Assembly (NCBI RefSeq): GCF_000422845.1
Contig: NZ_AUGV01000003.1
Location: 434,001-498,000, forward strand
Origin: Oceanobacter kriegii DSM 6294
GTDB lineage: Bacteria > Pseudomonadota > Gammaproteobacteria > Pseudomonadales > Oceanobacteraceae
Direction of reading: 5' to 3'
DNA: 64,000 nt
Each line of letters opens with the position of its first letter. The first letter of the stretch is position 1. The translations under genes were made by a program, and so were the position numbers. Below are positions 29,704 to 40,005 of this stretch, piece by piece. Under the pieces are notes generated by a model. That model was not told the origin of the DNA and did not search any database. It worked only from the letters and a program-made list of their open reading frames with translations.

Positions 29704-30408
29704 TCAAAGGGTGGTGCCCGTGCTGTTACGGGCGCCAAAAATGTCGGTGCCGATGCGCACCTGGGTGGCGCCTTCGGCAATGGCCAGCTCCAGATCGCCG
29801 GACATCCCCATCGACAGGGTGTCTACATGCGGGTGTTGCTGAGCCAGCTCATCAAATAATAGCTTCATCTGGCGGAATTGGCCGCGCAAATGCGATTCAT
29901 CATCGGTTGCTTCGGGAATACACATCAAACCGCGCAGGGTAAGCCCCGGCAATTGTTCAATGACGCTGGCCAGAGCGGCGATGGCGCCGGGTTCAACGCC
30001 GGACTTTTGTGCCTCGCCGCTGATGTTGACCTGAATCAACACGTTCAGCGGGGCTTTGCCGGATGGTCGCTGCTCGCTCAGGCGGCGGGCAATTTTTTCC
30101 CGCTCAAGCGTTGCCAACCAGTCGAAATTCTCTGCCACCGCGCGGGTTTTGTTCGATTGTAATGGCCCGATAAAGTGCCACTGTATGTTAGCAAGGTCGG
30201 CCAGAGCAGGGATCTTTTCCATCGCGTCCTGCAGGTAATTTTCACCAAATTGGCGCTGCCCCTGTTGGTAACATTCCTCCACCATGCTGGCCGGTTTGGT
30301 TTTGCTGACAGCCAGCAGTTCAACCTCGGCGGGATCACGCTGGCTCTGTTGGCAGGCCTGCTTAATGCGTTGCTGGACCTGCTGGTAGTGTTCGGCAAGT
30401 GTAGACAT
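29704..30408 (-). CDS. yggS: PLP homeostasis protein YggS
   Basis: 234-aa single-domain PLP-binding TIM barrel that balances free pyridoxal phosphate. The PLP lysine is in LLAVSKTKPA near residue 36, with FGENYLQDA, WHFIGPLQSNK and the C-terminal SMGMSGDLELAI and VRIGTDIFG. Divergent from pilT, a layout shared with Pseudomonas and relatives. Confidence 0.95.
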   Translation of the reverse strand: MSTLAEHYQQVQQRIKQACQQSQRDPAEVELLAVSKTKPASMVEECYQQGQRQFGENYLQDAMEKIPALADLANIQWHFIGPLQSNKTRAVAENFDWLATLEREKIARRLSEQRPSGKAPLNVLIQVNISGEAQKSGVEPGAIAALASVIEQLPGLTLRGLMCIPEATDDESHLRGQFRQMKLLFDELAQQHPHVDTLSMGMSGDLELAIAEGATQVRIGTDIFGARNSTGTTL

Positions 30409-30559
30409 TCAATACGCTTTGTTTAGGATGAGTCGGCTCTGGCGGCGGTTGCAGGCCAGAGAATGTATCGGGCTTACGGGAATCTTATAAAACCGTGAGC
30501 CAGTCTGCATCTGTCTCATCTAGTCTTTCTATATTCACGCCGTTGGAGGAATTCAGGCA

Positions 30560-31594
<1,035 letters not shown>

Positions 31595-31634
31595 TTCATT
31601 GTTAGCGCCGTAATCCGGCCAGAGGATACGATCC

Positions 31635-32756
31635 ATGTCGATGGACAAGTTTTTACGCCTGATGGTGGAAAAAGGGGCATCCGACCTGTTTATTACCGCA
31701 GGCGTAGCGCCCTCGATGAAAGTACACGGCCAGCTGCTGCCGCTTAGCAAAACCCCGCTGGCGGCCGAGCAAACCCGTGACATTGTACTGGGCCTGATGA
31801 ATAACCATCAGCAGGACGAGTTTGAGCGTTACAAAGAGCTTAACTTTGCCATCAACGCCCGTGGCATTGGCCGTTTCCGGGCCAGTGCTTTCTATCAGCG
31901 TAACGTCTGCGGCATGGTCTTGCGTCGCATCGAAACCCGCATTCCATCGGTCGATTCGCTGGGACTGCCGGATGTGATCAAGGATCTGGCGATGGCCAAG
32001 CGTGGCCTGATTCTGTTTGTGGGGGCAACGGGCACCGGTAAGTCGACCTCGCTGGCCAGTATGATTGGCCACCGTAACCACAACAGCAAGGGCCATATCC
32101 TCAGCATTGAGGACCCGATTGAATACATTCACCAGCATGATCAGTGCATCATTACCCAGCGGGAAGTGGGCCTGGATACCGAAAGCTTTGATGTGGCGTT
32201 GAAAAACGCTCTGCGTCAGGCGCCGGACGTGATCATGATTGGTGAGGTGCGTTCGCCGGACATCATGGAGAAGGCCATTACCTTCGCCGAAACCGGCCAT
32301 TTGTGTCTGGCCACCCTGCACGCCAACAACGCCAACCAGGCATTGGAGCGGGTGCTGCACTTCTTCCCGCCGGAGCGTCACAGCCAGATCTGGATGGATT
32401 TGTCACTCAACCTGCGGGCTATTGTTGCCCAGCAGCTGGTGCCGACCCCGGATGGCAAGGGCCGTCGGGCGGTGATTGAGGTGCTGCTGAATACCCCGTT
32501 GGCGTCGGACATGATCCGTAAGGGCAATGTGCATGAGCTCAAGGCGTTGATGAAAAAATCGACTGAATTGGGCATGCAGACCTTCGATCAGGCCTTGTAC
32601 CACCTGTACGAACAGGGCGAGATTACCTACGAGGATGCGTTGGCCTACGCCGACTCACCAAACGATTTGCGTTTGATGATCAAGCTGGCATCGGAAGCTG
32701 ATGCCGACCATCTGGTTGGCACCGCCAAAGGTTTCAAACTGGAAGGCGACTACTGA
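31635..32756 (+). CDS. pilU: PilT-dependent retraction ATPase PilU
   Basis: 373 aa, paralog of PilT that assists retraction. Walker A GATGTGKSTS, Asp box EDPIEYIHQHDQC and Walker B QAPDVIMIGEVRSPDIME are visible. The longer C-terminus (after SPNDLRLMIKL) distinguishes PilU from PilT. Transcribed with pilT and ended by a strong terminator. Confidence 0.96.
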   Translation: MSMDKFLRLMVEKGASDLFITAGVAPSMKVHGQLLPLSKTPLAAEQTRDIVLGLMNNHQQDEFERYKELNFAINARGIGRFRASAFYQRNVCGMVLRRIETRIPSVDSLGLPDVIKDLAMAKRGLILFVGATGTGKSTSLASMIGHRNHNSKGHILSIEDPIEYIHQHDQCIITQREVGLDTESFDVALKNALRQAPDVIMIGEVRSPDIMEKAITFAETGHLCLATLHANNANQALERVLHFFPPERHSQIWMDLSLNLRAIVAQQLVPTPDGKGRRAVIEVLLNTPLASDMIRKGNVHELKALMKKSTELGMQTFDQALYHLYEQGEITYEDALAYADSPNDLRLMIKLASEADADHLVGTAKGFKLEGDY

Positions 32757-32787
32757 GCGTCCGCGTGTTGTGACGGTCGGCCAACAG

Positions 32788-32816
32788 CAAAACGCCCCGC
32801 ATTGCGGGGCGTTTTG
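32788..32816 (+). terminator. terminator after pilTU (bidirectional)
   Basis: Stem CAAAACGCCCCGC/GCGGGGCGTTTTG with a 3-base loop, U-rich on both strands. It ends pilTU and, from the other side, the dioxygenase gene, which stops at 32820. Confidence 0.9.
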
Positions 32817-32819
32817 TAT

Positions 32820-33650
32820 TTACACCAGCTGCTGACAGGCGCGGCAGAACTCCACCCCGGTGACCCAGGAATTGGCGAACAGGCCATTGAACACCACCCG
32901 ACCATGATCGTTACCGGCGGCTCCGGTGACCACCATCAGCGGCAGCAAGTGCTCTGCACGAGGGTGTGCAATACGGGCGTTCGGTGCACAAATCCAGTCA
33001 CCCAGTTTGCGTTGTCGGCACTCCGGTTTCAGCGCCACGACTTCTTTCAACCACTCGTCAAAGGGTTTGCTGATATCGGGCGTATCGTGCTGGCGTAGCC
33101 GTTTGAGGTTGTGGAACGACATGCCACTACCAATGATCAGCACGCCTTCGTCACGCAGCGGCTGCAAGGCTTTACCCAGTTCGATGTGTTTGGCAGCATC
33201 GAGATTGCGCATCAGCGACAGCTGCAATACCGGAATTTGGGCGTCGGGAAACATCAGTTTGAGCGGCACAAAGGTGCCGTGGTCGTAGCCTCGCTGGTCG
33301 TCGGCGTCGGTGGCAAAGCCAGCCTTGTGCAGCAGCTCTGCTACTCGGGGGGCCAGTTCCGGACAGCCCGGTGCAGGCCATTGAATGTGATAGGCCGCTT
33401 CGGGAAAGTTGTAGTAGTCGTACAACATATCGGGCTGTTCGGCCGTACCCAGTGTCGCCACCGGGGCTTCCCAATGAGCACTGATCACCAGCAAGGCTTT
33501 GGGCTGGCGCGGCAGTGTCTTGGGGTATTGCTCCAGAAACTGCTTCAGATGTTGCATTTCCTGTTCGCCAAAACGACTTCCCAGATCAACGAATGGCCAG
33601 GGGCCTCCGCCGTGGGGGATGAAAATCGTCGGCATGGGTGCCGAGGACAT
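32820..33650 (-). CDS. DODA-type extradiol aromatic ring-opening dioxygenase
   Basis: 276 aa, class III (LigB-type) extradiol dioxygenase fold of the 4,5-DOPA dioxygenase group. Metal-binding histidines appear in IFIPHGGGPW near residue 13, ISAHWEAP near 55 and GYDHGTFVPL near 120; GSGMSFHNL is also conserved. Related E. coli YgiD acts on L-DOPA; the natural substrate here is unknown. Monocistronic, converging on pilU. Confidence 0.88.
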   Translation of the reverse strand: MSSAPMPTIFIPHGGGPWPFVDLGSRFGEQEMQHLKQFLEQYPKTLPRQPKALLVISAHWEAPVATLGTAEQPDMLYDYYNFPEAAYHIQWPAPGCPELAPRVAELLHKAGFATDADDQRGYDHGTFVPLKLMFPDAQIPVLQLSLMRNLDAAKHIELGKALQPLRDEGVLIIGSGMSFHNLKRLRQHDTPDISKPFDEWLKEVVALKPECRQRKLGDWICAPNARIAHPRAEHLLPLMVVTGAAGNDHGRVVFNGLFANSWVTGVEFCRACQQLV

Positions 33651-33761
33651 AAGCTGACTCCTGCGGGACGAGGGATACGGACGGTCGCTCTCAGCCGCCG
33701 AGCCACTGCTCTGACGCTTAAATGGTCGGTTGGGTCCGTTGTTCGCCCTGAAATGGGTTAG

Positions 33762-34024
33762 GGACCCTCTGAATAACTCGGTGTCCGCTCTGGATGACAG
33801 GGCGAAGCTGAATCACGAAGCTGATTTGCAGGCCTGACGGGTCAAGTCAAAAATCAGCGACACAGAGTCAGCAATGCCCTGCCATCCCCGCAGGGCGCGG
33901 CCTGCAACCCGCCAGAACGGCATTGGCGAATTTGGAAAGGACCAGCCATTCCGCTGCATTCGCCGCCTTGTTCTGACAACCTGCAGGACTCGCGCAGAGC
34001 TGTGCAGAGTTATTCAGAGGGTCC
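33762..34024. mobile_element. 263-bp MITE-like element with 18-bp perfect terminal inverted repeats
   Basis: Ends GGACCCTCTGAATAACTC (33762-33779) and its exact complement (34007-34024). The interior has no transposase; the short frames on both strands look non-coding. I see no clear target duplication (left flank GGGTTAG, right flank TTTGCCC). It is probably a non-autonomous derivative of an insertion sequence. It fills the 390-bp gap between the dioxygenase gene and the methyltransferase gene, its right end 16 bases from the latter's stop. Confidence 0.75.
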
Positions 34025-34039
34025 TTTGCCCAAATCTTA

Positions 34040-34504
34040 CTAGAGCCAGCGCCGGACGATACGTCGGTAGTTGGTGAAGTCTGTTCCAAATAGCTGCTGC
34101 AATGCGCGCTCTTCCGGCAAAATCTGGAAGTGATTAATTAAGAGGACAAACAGCCACGGTGGCAGCAGCGCGGCCCAGTGGCCAAGGAAGCAGCCCCAGG
34201 CCAGCAGATTCAGCAGCATGCCGAGGTACATGGGATTGCGGCTGAAACGGTACATTCCACCGGTGACCAGAGTACTGGCTCGCTCAGGGGCCAGTGGGTT
34301 AAAGGTGGTTTTGCGTTTGAAGAAGTCGACCAATGCCAGCAAATCGAGGGTTAATCCACAGCCTGCCAGCACGGCGATCATGAGCCATTGCAGGGCGCTG
34401 ATGTCGGTGAGCGCCGGTATATGACCTGCCAGTTGCCACATCAGGACGGCGGTGGCGAGCCCGACTATGGGTGGGGGAATGCGGTTTTCCAGAGATGTCA
34501 GCAT
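34040..34504 (-). CDS. membrane-bound methyltransferase, isoprenylcysteine methyltransferase-like
   Basis: 154 aa with four hydrophobic helices. The C-terminal half carries the ICMT/PEMT-type pattern YRFSRNPMYLGMLLNLLAWG and a late PEERALQQLFG...Y segment, which forms the SAM site in this family. The bacterial substrate is unknown. It follows moaE by 33 bases on the same strand and could be read from the moa transcript, but nothing links it to molybdopterin. Confidence 0.82.
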   Translation of the reverse strand: MLTSLENRIPPPIVGLATAVLMWQLAGHIPALTDISALQWLMIAVLAGCGLTLDLLALVDFFKRKTTFNPLAPERASTLVTGGMYRFSRNPMYLGMLLNLLAWGCFLGHWAALLPPWLFVLLINHFQILPEERALQQLFGTDFTNYRRIVRRWL

Positions 34505-34537
34505 GGAACGGGACTCCGTCGATTCTGAGTACAGCGG

Positions 34538-35026
34538 TTATTCCCAGCGTTCAAGGGCGGCGCTGTCGCTGTCGCGGGCGTCGACCCAGCGTTCTTCGCG
34601 GAGTTCGCCGTTGGTATCAAGAATACGTTCTTTTTTCCAGAACGGTGCGCGGCTTTTGAGGTAGTCCATGATGTATTCGGCCGCTTCAAAGGCGTTGCCT
34701 CGGTGGGGGCTGGATACCCCAACAAAGACGATTTGCTCTTCAATGTTCATTGGGCCAACCCGGTGCACCACGCTGACGCGGCCCAGCTGCCATCGGCTGC
34801 GGGCATCGTCGACAATGCCTTGCAGGGCTTTTTCGGTCATGCCGGGGTAGTGTTCCAGTTCCAGCAGTGATACCTGATCGCCCTGGTTGCGGTCGCGCAC
34901 ACGGCCAACAAAAAACACCACGGCACCGTCGGCGGCGTTGTCGCAGCACAGGCGCTGGTATTCTTCATCAACGCTGAAGTCGGCCGTTTGCACCTGAATA
35001 CGGTCTTGCCAGTTATCCACAGTCAT
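34538..35026 (-). CDS. moaE: molybdopterin synthase catalytic subunit
   Basis: 162 aa, large subunit of MPT synthase, which inserts two sulfurs into cyclic pyranopterin monophosphate together with MoaD. Conserved segments: GAVVFFVGRVRDRN, LELEHYPGMTEKAL, HRVGPMNIEEQIVFV and the C-terminal FWKKE with the active-site lysine. Follows moaD. Confidence 0.95.
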   Translation of the reverse strand: MTVDNWQDRIQVQTADFSVDEEYQRLCCDNAADGAVVFFVGRVRDRNQGDQVSLLELEHYPGMTEKALQGIVDDARSRWQLGRVSVVHRVGPMNIEEQIVFVGVSSPHRGNAFEAAEYIMDYLKSRAPFWKKERILDTNGELREERWVDARDSDSAALERWE

Positions 35027-35057
35027 GTTGACGTCGTCCGGAAAATTATCACCGAAG

Positions 35058-35309
35058 TTATCCCCCGGTCATCGGTGGAAATAACGCCACTTCGTCGCGC
35101 TCGCTGACGCTAGCCTGTTCGTCATTGGTGAGGTTCTGGTTGATCGCTACCAGTGCCTTGCCCTCTGCCAGCAGTGCACGGTGCTGCGGAAATTGCTGGC
35201 ACAAGGCGGCTCGAACGTCTCTGACCCTGGCTGGGGATGGGATTTCCAGATTCACGGTTCCGGTGCCCAGTTCATCGCGCAGGCGGGCAAATAGCAGCAC
35301 CTGAATCAT
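35058..35309 (-). CDS. moaD: molybdopterin synthase sulfur carrier subunit
   Basis: 83-aa ubiquitin-like protein ending FPPMTGG; the terminal Gly-Gly is thiocarboxylated and donates sulfur in MPT synthase. Its ATG overlaps the moaC stop by four bases. No moeB, which would activate MoaD, is in the window. Confidence 0.95.
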   Translation of the reverse strand: MIQVLLFARLRDELGTGTVNLEIPSPARVRDVRAALCQQFPQHRALLAEGKALVAINQNLTNDEQASVSERDEVALFPPMTGG

Positions 35310-35836
35310 GCGCCTGCTCCTTCGCTTTGAGCTTTATCTGAGCCTTCAGTTGCTTGCCAGTGGCCGGTTTTGCCGCCGACTTTTTCCAACACCCGAATGC
35401 CGTCCAGCACCATGGAAGGGTCTACCGCCTTGCACATGTCGAACAGAGTCAGCGCGGCGACCGAACAGGCGGTCAGGGCTTCCATCTCGACGCCGGTCTG
35501 GCCGGTGAGCTTGCAGTAGCTTTCGATACGAATGCGGTTGTGCTCGGGCTCGGCGTCAAACTCCACTGCTACCTTGCTGAGCATCAACGGATGGCACAGC
35601 GGAATCAGGTTGCTGGTTTGCTTGGCTGCCTGAATACCGGCAATACGAGCGACGGCAAAGACGTCGCCCTTGTGGTGGTTGCCTTCGATGATCTTGTTGA
35701 GCGTGTCGGCCGACATGCGCACAAAGCCTTCGGCACGGGCTTCGCGCACGGTGGCTTGTTTGGCGCTGACGTCGACCATATTGGCTTCGCCGGCGCTGTT
35801 AACGTGGGAGAAGCCCTGGGTGGATTGATCTGTCAT
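35306..35836 (-). CDS. moaC: cyclic pyranopterin monophosphate synthase
   Basis: 176 aa, converts the MoaA product to cPMP. Conserved segments [55 protein letters not shown] (in parts) and VEKVGGK-like [11 protein letters not shown] are seen. Overlaps moaD by four bases. Confidence 0.95.
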   Translation of the reverse strand: MTDQSTQGFSHVNSAGEANMVDVSAKQATVREARAEGFVRMSADTLNKIIEGNHHKGDVFAVARIAGIQAAKQTSNLIPLCHPLMLSKVAVEFDAEPEHNRIRIESYCKLTGQTGVEMEALTACSVAALTLFDMCKAVDPSMVLDGIRVLEKVGGKTGHWQATEGSDKAQSEGAGA

Positions 35837-35865
35837 TGTCTAAACCTGTCTGGCGTTAGCCGGGC

Positions 35866-36411
35866 TCAGCCGCGGCTGTCGCACAGTTGTTGGGCGGTGT
35901 TCTTCAGGCGCAGCACGAAGTTGCATGGCTTGAAACGGCTGTCCAGCTGGCTGGAAATGATGTCGTCCCAGGCGGTACGGCAAGCGCCGGTGGAGCCCGG
36001 TACACAGAAGATCAGCGTGCTGTTGGCCAAACCGGCAACCGCACGGCTCTGAATGGTGGAGGTGCCGATCTGCTGGTAGGAAATCTGGCGGAACAGTTCA
36101 CCAAAGCCATCGATGGTCTGGTCGAACAGAGGTACCAGTGCGTCTGGTGTGGTATCGCGTTCGGTGAAGCCGGTGCCACCGGTGGTGATGATCACCTGGG
36201 TGCTGTCGTCGGCAATCCACTGGGACACCTGGGCGCGCAGCTGGTACTTGTCGTCCTTGATGATTTTCTTGTCGGCCAACTTGTGGCCGGCTTCGGTCAG
36301 ACGTTCAACCAGCGCCTGACCACTGGTGTCGTTGTCTTCGGTGCGGGTATCCGAAACGGTCAGGATGGCGATGTTCAGGGGTACAAACTGGTCGGTGAAT
36401 GTCTTGGACAT
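35866..36411 (-). CDS. moaB: molybdenum cofactor biosynthesis protein MoaB
   Basis: 181-aa MogA/MoaB-type MPT-binding fold. ILTVSDTRTEDNDTSGQ near residue 16, IITTGGTGFTERDTTPDAL in the middle and FCVPGSTGACRTAW are characteristic; family members adenylylate molybdopterin before molybdenum insertion. Located between mobA and moaC. Confidence 0.94.
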   Translation of the reverse strand: MSKTFTDQFVPLNIAILTVSDTRTEDNDTSGQALVERLTEAGHKLADKKIIKDDKYQLRAQVSQWIADDSTQVIITTGGTGFTERDTTPDALVPLFDQTIDGFGELFRQISYQQIGTSTIQSRAVAGLANSTLIFCVPGSTGACRTAWDDIISSQLDSRFKPCNFVLRLKNTAQQLCDSRG

Positions 36412-36420
36412 GGTGATTCC

Positions 36421-37092
36421 TTAATTTCCCTGCCGGGATTGAACGGCGTTCCATTCATCCCGGGTGTTGGTATTGGTGAGCTTGCTGGCGTCGGCCGGTT
36501 GCAACGACAACGGCTGGCACAGCGAGAGCAGGCCGCGAATGGAGCGGCGGATTTTGGGTTCCGACTCCGGCGCATTAAGGGTCTGCTCGAGGTAGTCGGT
36601 GATGTTGGTGTCCGATTCCGAACGGCTAACCAGCGGCAAATACAGCGGTAAATAATCCTGCAGGAAGTAGCACGCCTGGCCGGACTGTACGCCGGTATTC
36701 AGCAGTTGGCTGACGGTGGCTTTGTCGAGCAGCGGCAGGTCGACCGGAATGATGAGTACGGCATCGGCTTTGAGCTGAGTGTGCTGCTGTGCCTGTTGCT
36801 GATCGTGCTGAAGGGCGCTGTGTATGCCCGCCAACGGCCCCAGATGGCTGTCGCTGCTGGCGTCGTTGACGGTCAGTGCTGCCAGTGCCGGGTCCAATGG
36901 TGGATGACTTGGATGACGACTTATCCACAAGCGTGCCAGCGGCAGTTGCTGCAACAGCGCCACCTGTTGGGCCAACAGGGTTGAATGTGGGCTGTTGGTA
37001 TGGGCTGGCAAACTGGCCTTGTCTTGCCCCATGCGGCGGGATTCCCCGCCAGCTAATAAGATGCCTACAACCGTCGTGTCCTGACTGCTCAT
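36421..37092 (-). CDS. mobA: molybdenum cofactor guanylyltransferase
   Basis: 223 aa, attaches GMP from GTP to Moco to form the bis-MGD cofactor of DMSO-reductase-type enzymes. The N-terminal GILLAGGESRRMGQDKA is the nucleotide-binding signature; IIPVDLPLLDKATV and the late NTNTRDEW follow. Placed inside the moa operon, two bases after moaA, suggesting the cell uses MGD-type molybdoenzymes. Confidence 0.94.
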   Translation of the reverse strand: MSSQDTTVVGILLAGGESRRMGQDKASLPAHTNSPHSTLLAQQVALLQQLPLARLWISRHPSHPPLDPALAALTVNDASSDSHLGPLAGIHSALQHDQQQAQQHTQLKADAVLIIPVDLPLLDKATVSQLLNTGVQSGQACYFLQDYLPLYLPLVSRSESDTNITDYLEQTLNAPESEPKIRRSIRGLLSLCQPLSLQPADASKLTNTNTRDEWNAVQSRQGN

Positions 37093-37094
37093 GG

Positions 37095-38084
37095 CTAGCC
37101 CCCCAGCATGGCGAAGTGGCGGGTTGCGCCGGTATCGCCGTCGTGAAGGTAGTGGGTTTCGGTTTTCATGCCCAGCAACGAGAGCAGCGCCTGATCCAGC
37201 TGGCTGCCGTCATTCTGTGACTGCAGCAACGGCCTGAGGTCATGGCCCTGATCGCCAAACAGGCAGAGGTGCAATTTGCCCATCGAGCTGATGCGCAGTC
37301 GGTTGCAGCTGCTGCAAAAATCCTTGCTGTAGGGGGCAATCAGACCGATGCGGCCAGCGTATTGCGGGTGTTCAAATTCCTGCGCCGGACCATCGTGTAA
37401 CCCGCGAGCTTTTTCGCTCCAGCCGCTGTCGATCAGCTGCTGGCGGATGGCTTCGGCACGGACGTGGTTTTCTGAGAAGAACACCGGTTGATCGCCGGTT
37501 TGCATCAATTCAATAAAGCGCACCGCGACCGGTTTGTGTTTCACCCAGTCGAGAAATTCACCCAGTTCGTTTTGCTGGAAGCCTTTCAACAACACGGCGT
37601 TCACCTTGACCTTCAGCCCCAGCTCCAGTGCCCGGTCGAGCCCTGCCAGAATGCGATCCAGATGCTTGTAGCCGGTGATGTCTTCGAAGCGTTGGGCATC
37701 AAGGCTGTCGATGCTGAGGTTGACCTGCTGCAAACCGGCCGCCGCCCAGTCATCGACCAGTGCCGCCAGCTTGTAGCCGTTGGTGGTGATGGCGACCTGT
37801 TCAATACCGGGGGTGTTGGCCGCAACGCGAATCACATCGGTGACGTCGCGGCGCACACTGGGTTCGCCGCCGGTGATGCGGATTTTACGTGTGCCCAGCC
37901 GGGCAAACGAACCAATCACCTGTTCGATTTCGGCCAGTTGCAATGGCTCCGGCCCAGCGGTTTTCTGATAACCGTCGGGCAGGCAGTAATTACAGCGGAA
38001 ATTGCACACATCGGTGATCGACAGGCGCAAGTAACTGAACCGGCGACCGTGGCGGTCGCGCAGTGCAGGTTCAAAATGAGTCAT
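37095..38084 (-). CDS. moaA: GTP 3',8-cyclase (MoaA), radical SAM
   Basis: 329-aa radical SAM enzyme that rearranges GTP in the first step of molybdopterin synthesis. The N-terminal cluster CNFRCNYC is near residue 23, a second cluster motif CSSCNRLRISSMG lies toward the C-terminus, and the protein ends in Gly-Gly as MoaA must. The start is ATG 38084, with GGAAAGG seven bases before it. A longer frame to 38198 would translate the riboswitch in the leader and is a trap for automatic annotation. First gene of moaA-mobA-moaB-moaC-moaD-moaE. Confidence 0.96.
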   Translation of the reverse strand: MTHFEPALRDRHGRRFSYLRLSITDVCNFRCNYCLPDGYQKTAGPEPLQLAEIEQVIGSFARLGTRKIRITGGEPSVRRDVTDVIRVAANTPGIEQVAITTNGYKLAALVDDWAAAGLQQVNLSIDSLDAQRFEDITGYKHLDRILAGLDRALELGLKVKVNAVLLKGFQQNELGEFLDWVKHKPVAVRFIELMQTGDQPVFFSENHVRAEAIRQQLIDSGWSEKARGLHDGPAQEFEHPQYAGRIGLIAPYSKDFCSSCNRLRISSMGKLHLCLFGDQGHDLRPLLQSQNDGSQLDQALLSLLGMKTETHYLHDGDTGATRHFAMLGG

Positions 38085-38087
38085 GTC

Positions 38088-38195
38088 ACACCTTTCCAAA
38101 TGCGGGAGGCACTGCGGTTTCCCGCAGAACCCTGGTGGCCGGGATGCATTGGCATCCTCAGACTGGCAAACCAGTCTGTGCCACGGCTGAGTGTT
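38088..38195 (-). ncRNA. Moco (molybdenum cofactor) riboswitch in the moaA leader
   Basis: On the minus strand the moaA leader folds into three clear hairpins: CAGACTGG/CCAGTCTG (38159-38178), GGATGC/GCATCC (38142-38157) and CTGCGG-GAAA-CCGCAG (38112-38127), the last capped by a GNRA tetraloop. GTGGC near the 5' side can pair with GCCAC to close the structure. The 3' part GTGCCTCCCGCATTTGG runs into the GGAAAGG ribosome site, as expected for control of translation. Position, GNRA loop and layout match the moaA Moco RNA family; the exact family match needs a covariance search. Confidence 0.8.
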
Positions 38196-38374
38196 CATAA
38201 CCTGTTGGTCGCAAGAAAGACCCGTTTCTTACGCAGGCGTTAGAGCAAACAGCTCGGCGTTAATTTGAAGTCAGTGTACGTAGCTGGCTGGCGTTGAACA
38301 ATGGCTGAACAGTGAGTTAATTGAAATCAAGCAGTGATTGTCGTGATGAGGCAGGTGAATAAATCGTTGATGTT

Positions 38375-38409
38375 GGGAGTCGGGAGTCGGGAGTCGGGAG
38401 TCGGGAGTG
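38375..38409. repeat. heptamer tandem repeat (GGGAGTC)n, 5 units
   Basis: Four GGGAGTC plus GGGAGTG, followed by AGTGGGCCGCGTAGGCTCGG, closely matching the flank of the array at 27939. Second member of the dispersed family, in the gap between moaA and pyk. Confidence 0.85.
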
Positions 38410-38443
38410 AGTGGGCCGCGTAGGCTCGGGAGTCGATTAAGAG

Positions 38444-38469
38444 GTAGTGGTGCGCATTGCGCACCCTAC
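38444..38469. repeat. 26-bp inverted repeat with GTGCGCA core
   Basis: GTAGTGGTGCGCA/TTGCGCACCCTAC, an almost perfect palindrome of a type seen as extragenic repeats in many proteobacteria. It lies between the two heptamer arrays and could also act as a terminator for pyk (minus strand), although there is no U tract. Confidence 0.6.
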
Positions 38470-38477
38470 ATGCTGTT

Positions 38478-38533
38478 GCCAGACGCCAGACGCCAGACGC
38501 CAGACGCCAGACGCCAGACGCCAGACGCCAGAT
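38478..38533. repeat. heptamer tandem repeat (GCCAGAC)n, 8 units
   Basis: Seven exact GCCAGAC units and a final GCCAGAT, then CCGAGTGCGGCCC and two more degenerate units. Unit length equals that of the GGGAGTC arrays but the sequence differs. A frame across it yields a meaningless Ser-Gly-Val-Trp-Arg-Leu-Ala repeat peptide. It ends 35 bases from the pyk stop. Confidence 0.85.
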
Positions 38534-38568
38534 CCGAGTGCGGCCCAACCAGACGCCAGACGGGAAGA

Positions 38569-40005
38569 TTAATCGACTTTCACAATCTTCATGGTGTTGG
38601 TGCCACCCTGAGCGTTCAGGTGGTCGCCACGGGTAATCACAACGTAGTCACCGGATTTCACGTGGCCAGCTTCCTTGAGGAATTCAACCGCCTTGACATT
38701 GATGGTGATTGGCTCCAGCTGGTCGGCGTAGAACGGCACGGTTTGTACGCCGCGGTACAGTGCCACGCGGGACTGGGTGTCTTCACGGCGGCAGTAGGCG
38801 AAGATCGGCAGGTGAGAGCGCAGACGGGACATCAGGCGCGGCGTCGCACCGGTTTCGGTCAGGGCGATGATGGCAGTCACACCTTGCAGGTGGTTGGCTG
38901 CGTACATGGCCGACAGAGCGATGGTTTCATCGATCTCGTGCATGTCTTCGTACAGACGGTGCTTGGAGCGTTTTACCATCGGGTGGGCTTCGGCACCTTC
39001 AATAATACGCACCATGGCGGCCACGGCTTCCACCGGGTAGTCGCCCGCAGCGGTTTCGGCTGACAGCATCACTGCGTCGGTGTAGTCGAACACGGCGTTG
39101 GCGACGTCGGATACTTCCGCACGGGTCGGCATTGGGCTATCGATCATGGACTCCATCATCTGGGTCGCAGTGATCACCGGCTTGTTGAGCTGACGGGAGC
39201 GAGCGATGATTTTCTTCTGCACACCAACCAGTTCGGCATCGCCAATTTCAACCGCCAGATCGCCACGGGCCACCATGACAGCGTCGGAGGCACTGATGAT
39301 GTCGTCCAGCGCTTCCGGGCTGGCAACACATTCGGCGCGTTCAATCTTGGACACCAGGTGAGCGTGACCACCGGCAGCTTTCAGCAGTTCGCGGGCCTCT
39401 TCCATGTCGCGGCCATCGCGCGGGAAAGAGACCGCCAGGTAATCAACCAGCAGCTCGGCCGCCAGTTTGATGTCTTCCTTGTCCTTGTCGGTCAGCGCCT
39501 TGGCAGACAGACCACCGCCGAGGCGGTTGATGCCTTTGTTGTTCGACAACCAGCCGCCTACTTCAACCGTGGTTACCAGCTTTTGCGGGTGGGTCTCGGT
39601 GACTTTCAGCACGACGCGGCCGTCGTCCAGCAACAGCACGTCGCCGACGCTGGCGTCTTCAATCAAGGCCTTGTAGTCGATGCCCACAACTTCCTTGTTG
39701 CCTGCGTCGCGGTCGAGGGTGGCGTCCAGTACAAAGCTCTGGCCACGGTCGAGGAAGGCTTTTTGTTCAGCAAAGCGGGAAATACGGATTTTCGGGCCTT
39801 GCAGGTCACCCAGAATGGCCACGTGTTTGCCCAGCTTCTTGGCAGCGCGGCGGACGGATGCCGCACGGTCGCGGTGGTCGTCGGCGTCGCCGTGAGAGAA
39901 GTTGAGTCGGAAAACGTTGGCACCCGCGTCGATCAGTTGTTCGATTTTTTCGTCGGTGTTGGTAGCCGGGCCCAGTGTGGCCACGATTTTGGTGCGTCTC
40001 AGCAT
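38569..40005 (-). CDS. pyk: pyruvate kinase
   Basis: 478 aa, phosphoenolpyruvate to pyruvate with ATP formation. The N-terminus [13 protein letters not shown], the substrate segment [16 protein letters not shown] and the signature [12 protein letters not shown] (potassium/metal site nearby) are diagnostic. ATG 40005 follows AGGAG by seven bases; an apparent 219-residue N-terminal extension to 40662 has no coding character and runs against the amt promoter region. HexR, encoded at 46651, is known to control pyk genes in related bacteria, but no HexR site stands out here. Confidence 0.96.
   Translation of the reverse strand: MLRRTKIVATLGPATNTDEKIEQLIDAGANVFRLNFSHGDADDHRDRAASVRRAAKKLGKHVAILGDLQGPKIRISRFAEQKAFLDRGQSFVLDATLDRDAGNKEVVGIDYKALIEDASVGDVLLLDDGRVVLKVTETHPQKLVTTVEVGGWLSNNKGINRLGGGLSAKALTDKDKEDIKLAAELLVDYLAVSFPRDGRDMEEARELLKAAGGHAHLVSKIERAECVASPEALDDIISASDAVMVARGDLAVEIGDAELVGVQKKIIARSRQLNKPVITATQMMESMIDSPMPTRAEVSDVANAVFDYTDAVMLSAETAAGDYPVEAVAAMVRIIEGAEAHPMVKRSKHRLYEDMHEIDETIALSAMYAANHLQGVTAIIALTETGATPRLMSRLRSHLPIFAYCRREDTQSRVALYRGVQTVPFYADQLEPITINVKAVEFLKEAGHVKSGDYVVITRGDHLNAQGGTNTMKIVKVD

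Noticed and set aside
33868..34089. Overlapping 67- and 73-codon frames on both strands in the MITE-like element
   Set aside because: No start signals or family features; they arise from the inverted-repeat element.
38327..38548. 73-codon frame reading Ser-Gly-Val-Trp-Arg-Leu-Ala repeats
   Set aside because: Pure translation of the heptamer arrays; a known kind of spurious protein.
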